From contig JAIOHN010000758.1 of assembly GCA_019912985.1 (NCBI GenBank), positions 1 through 33,689 of the forward strand: a stretch of 33,689 nt of DNA. The letters are read 5' to 3'. The notes under the pieces were generated by a model that ran no database searches, had not been told where the DNA came from, and worked only from the letters and a program-made list of their open reading frames with translations. Of this stretch, positions 32,625 through 33,689 are shown piece by piece. A program made the translations under genes and the position numbers. How positions within the stretch are numbered: position 1 is the first letter of the stretch; each line of letters starts with the position of its first letter. The DNA comes from Anaerolineae bacterium (GTDB taxonomy: Bacteria > Chloroflexota > Anaerolineae > Aggregatilineales > Phototrophicaceae).

Positions 32625-33530
32625 ATGTCGAAGAAAAACTGGACTCTGGTTGACGATCTTGAGTCGGCAGCACAAACACAGGTGTTTTCTGGCGGTGCTT
32701 GCAACCTGCTCGATGAACAAGGCCACCTGCTGCGCAACGATGAACGTGACGCCATTAATGATTGGCTGACCGAGCAGGGGATCGTCTTTTTCGATCCCCA
32801 GATTCACCCGGACACCCACGGCTGCGAATATGACTATGATGTGCATTTTCCGGTGGAGATGGCCGCTCGGGCAGCCGCGAAGATCAATCTCTACGAAGTC
32901 TCGCTGCGCACCTTTGGCGGCATCACCAGCCTGGAAATCGCGGCGGACCAGTTTCGGTATCGTGAGCCGATGGTGATCTATTTCTCCGATGGGACATCGC
33001 AGACAGATGCGGTCCCGGCGCACTCCGAGAAAGGCTATCCGCTGTTTGTGCCGCATGGCATCAACAGCAGCGAAGCGGCCATGCAGGCCCATTACCACGA
33101 GTTCATCAAGAATGCCAACAACATGCGCAAGTATCTGGTGTCCTTCGCCAAAGAGCTGGACACCCTGACGGTGACTTTTAACGATCGGGTCTATGAAGGC
33201 GATATTGCCATTTCGCCGGAACGGATGCATGCCGCCGATATTTTCCGGGCGGTCGTCCATGCCGCTTCCGGCCAGCGGGTTTTCGTCACCTTTACGGGCG
33301 GGGATACGGCGCAGGATGCCAACGGAAATCCGGTCTTGCGGCTGCCGCAAAATCCGCCGAAAATCCAAATGCAGGCGCTGCTTGACCAGTATGTCGATGA
33401 AGCCAATGCACTGCGCCGGGCGATGGCGGAGCTGGTGAGGATCAACGTGTTCACGCGGGTGGTTTATACCCACCGCTCAGCGATTATCGCGCTGGAAGAA
33501 GTGCTGCGTATCAAGCAAGTGATCGCCTGA
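32625..33530 (+). CDS. Hypothetical protein with N-terminal nucleoside 2-deoxyribosyltransferase-like (Rossmann) region
   Basis: QVFSGGACN...DAINDWLTEQGIVFFDPQIHPDTHGCEYDYDVHFPVEMAARAAAKINLYEVSLRTFGGITSLEIAADQFRYREPMVIYFSDG resembles the NDT-like pattern (hFhGGtcN...hhFdP...E...LYeh...G..S..Eia); C-terminal half unassigned. Confidence 0.6.
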   Translation: MSKKNWTLVDDLESAAQTQVFSGGACNLLDEQGHLLRNDERDAINDWLTEQGIVFFDPQIHPDTHGCEYDYDVHFPVEMAARAAAKINLYEVSLRTFGGITSLEIAADQFRYREPMVIYFSDGTSQTDAVPAHSEKGYPLFVPHGINSSEAAMQAHYHEFIKNANNMRKYLVSFAKELDTLTVTFNDRVYEGDIAISPERMHAADIFRAVVHAASGQRVFVTFTGGDTAQDANGNPVLRLPQNPPKIQMQALLDQYVDEANALRRAMAELVRINVFTRVVYTHRSAIIALEEVLRIKQVIA

Positions 33531-33568
33531 TTGGTGGTACGATAACATAAACAGACACGGAGGTCTGC

Positions 33569-33689
33569 TTGAACATCTGGAAATCGCTCTTGATAAGTCT
33601 GATCGTGCTGGCTGCACTGGCCGCCTGTTCACCGCAGGCGGACGACGCGATGCCGACGCTGGCGGTGCTGCCTTCGCTGGCCCCTAGCG
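33569..33689 (+). CDS. Lipoprotein, 3' truncated by window edge (TTG start)
   Basis: GGAGG RBS then TTG: M(L)NIWKSLLISLIVLAALAAC|SPQADDAMPTLAVLPSLAPS..., lipobox LAAC; open to window end. Confidence 0.6.
   Translation, partial: MNIWKSLLISLIVLAALAACSPQADDAMPTLAVLPSLAPS

Noticed and set aside
32424-33473. 349-aa minus-strand ORF
   Set aside because: Antisense to FAH and NDT-like genes, which have clear family signatures and RBSs; shadow ORF in GC-rich DNA.

Overview
The 33.7 kb window is a gene-dense bacterial chromosomal segment. A Chloroflexota (Anaerolineae-like) host is a weak inference from gene content and codon usage. No rRNA, tRNA, CRISPR array or transposase was recognised. Main blocks: (1) 1-6.9 kb, assorted enzymes: RraA-like 3' end, SUMF1/FGE-like, FAD-linked oxidase, YwqG/DUF1963, proline iminopeptidase, short GH29-like fucosidase, alpha/beta hydrolase. 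(2) 6.9-11.3 kb, a minus-strand run of small-molecule/stress genes: AHSA1, ArsR, two VOC proteins, RibD/DHFR-like, two AraC-type regulators, HhH protein, DinB. (3) 11.4-14.1 kb, a fused [2Fe-2S] + molybdopterin hydroxylase. (4) 15.6-24.9 kb, a carbohydrate-uptake operon (SBP, permease, permease, 750-aa uncharacterised glycosidase-like protein, Gfo/Idh/MocA) with a divergent LacI regulator. (5) 28.4-31.5 kb, a second sugar ABC transporter. (6) FAH-family hydrolase, NDT-like protein and a truncated lipoprotein. The most striking item is the 670-aa protein at 19866..21878. It joins a signal peptide, an apparent seven-bladed WD40/PQQ-like beta-propeller, an extra transmembrane helix and a complete MalF-type ABC permease. 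Other candidates are a shared promoter element upstream of both transporter operons, a LacI-type operator, a recurrent CGGACA/TGTCCG hairpin family, a hidden small transcription unit with a short ORF at 15.24-15.55 kb, and the uncharacterised 750-aa cytosolic protein. All family calls are from reading translations by eye; no searches were run.
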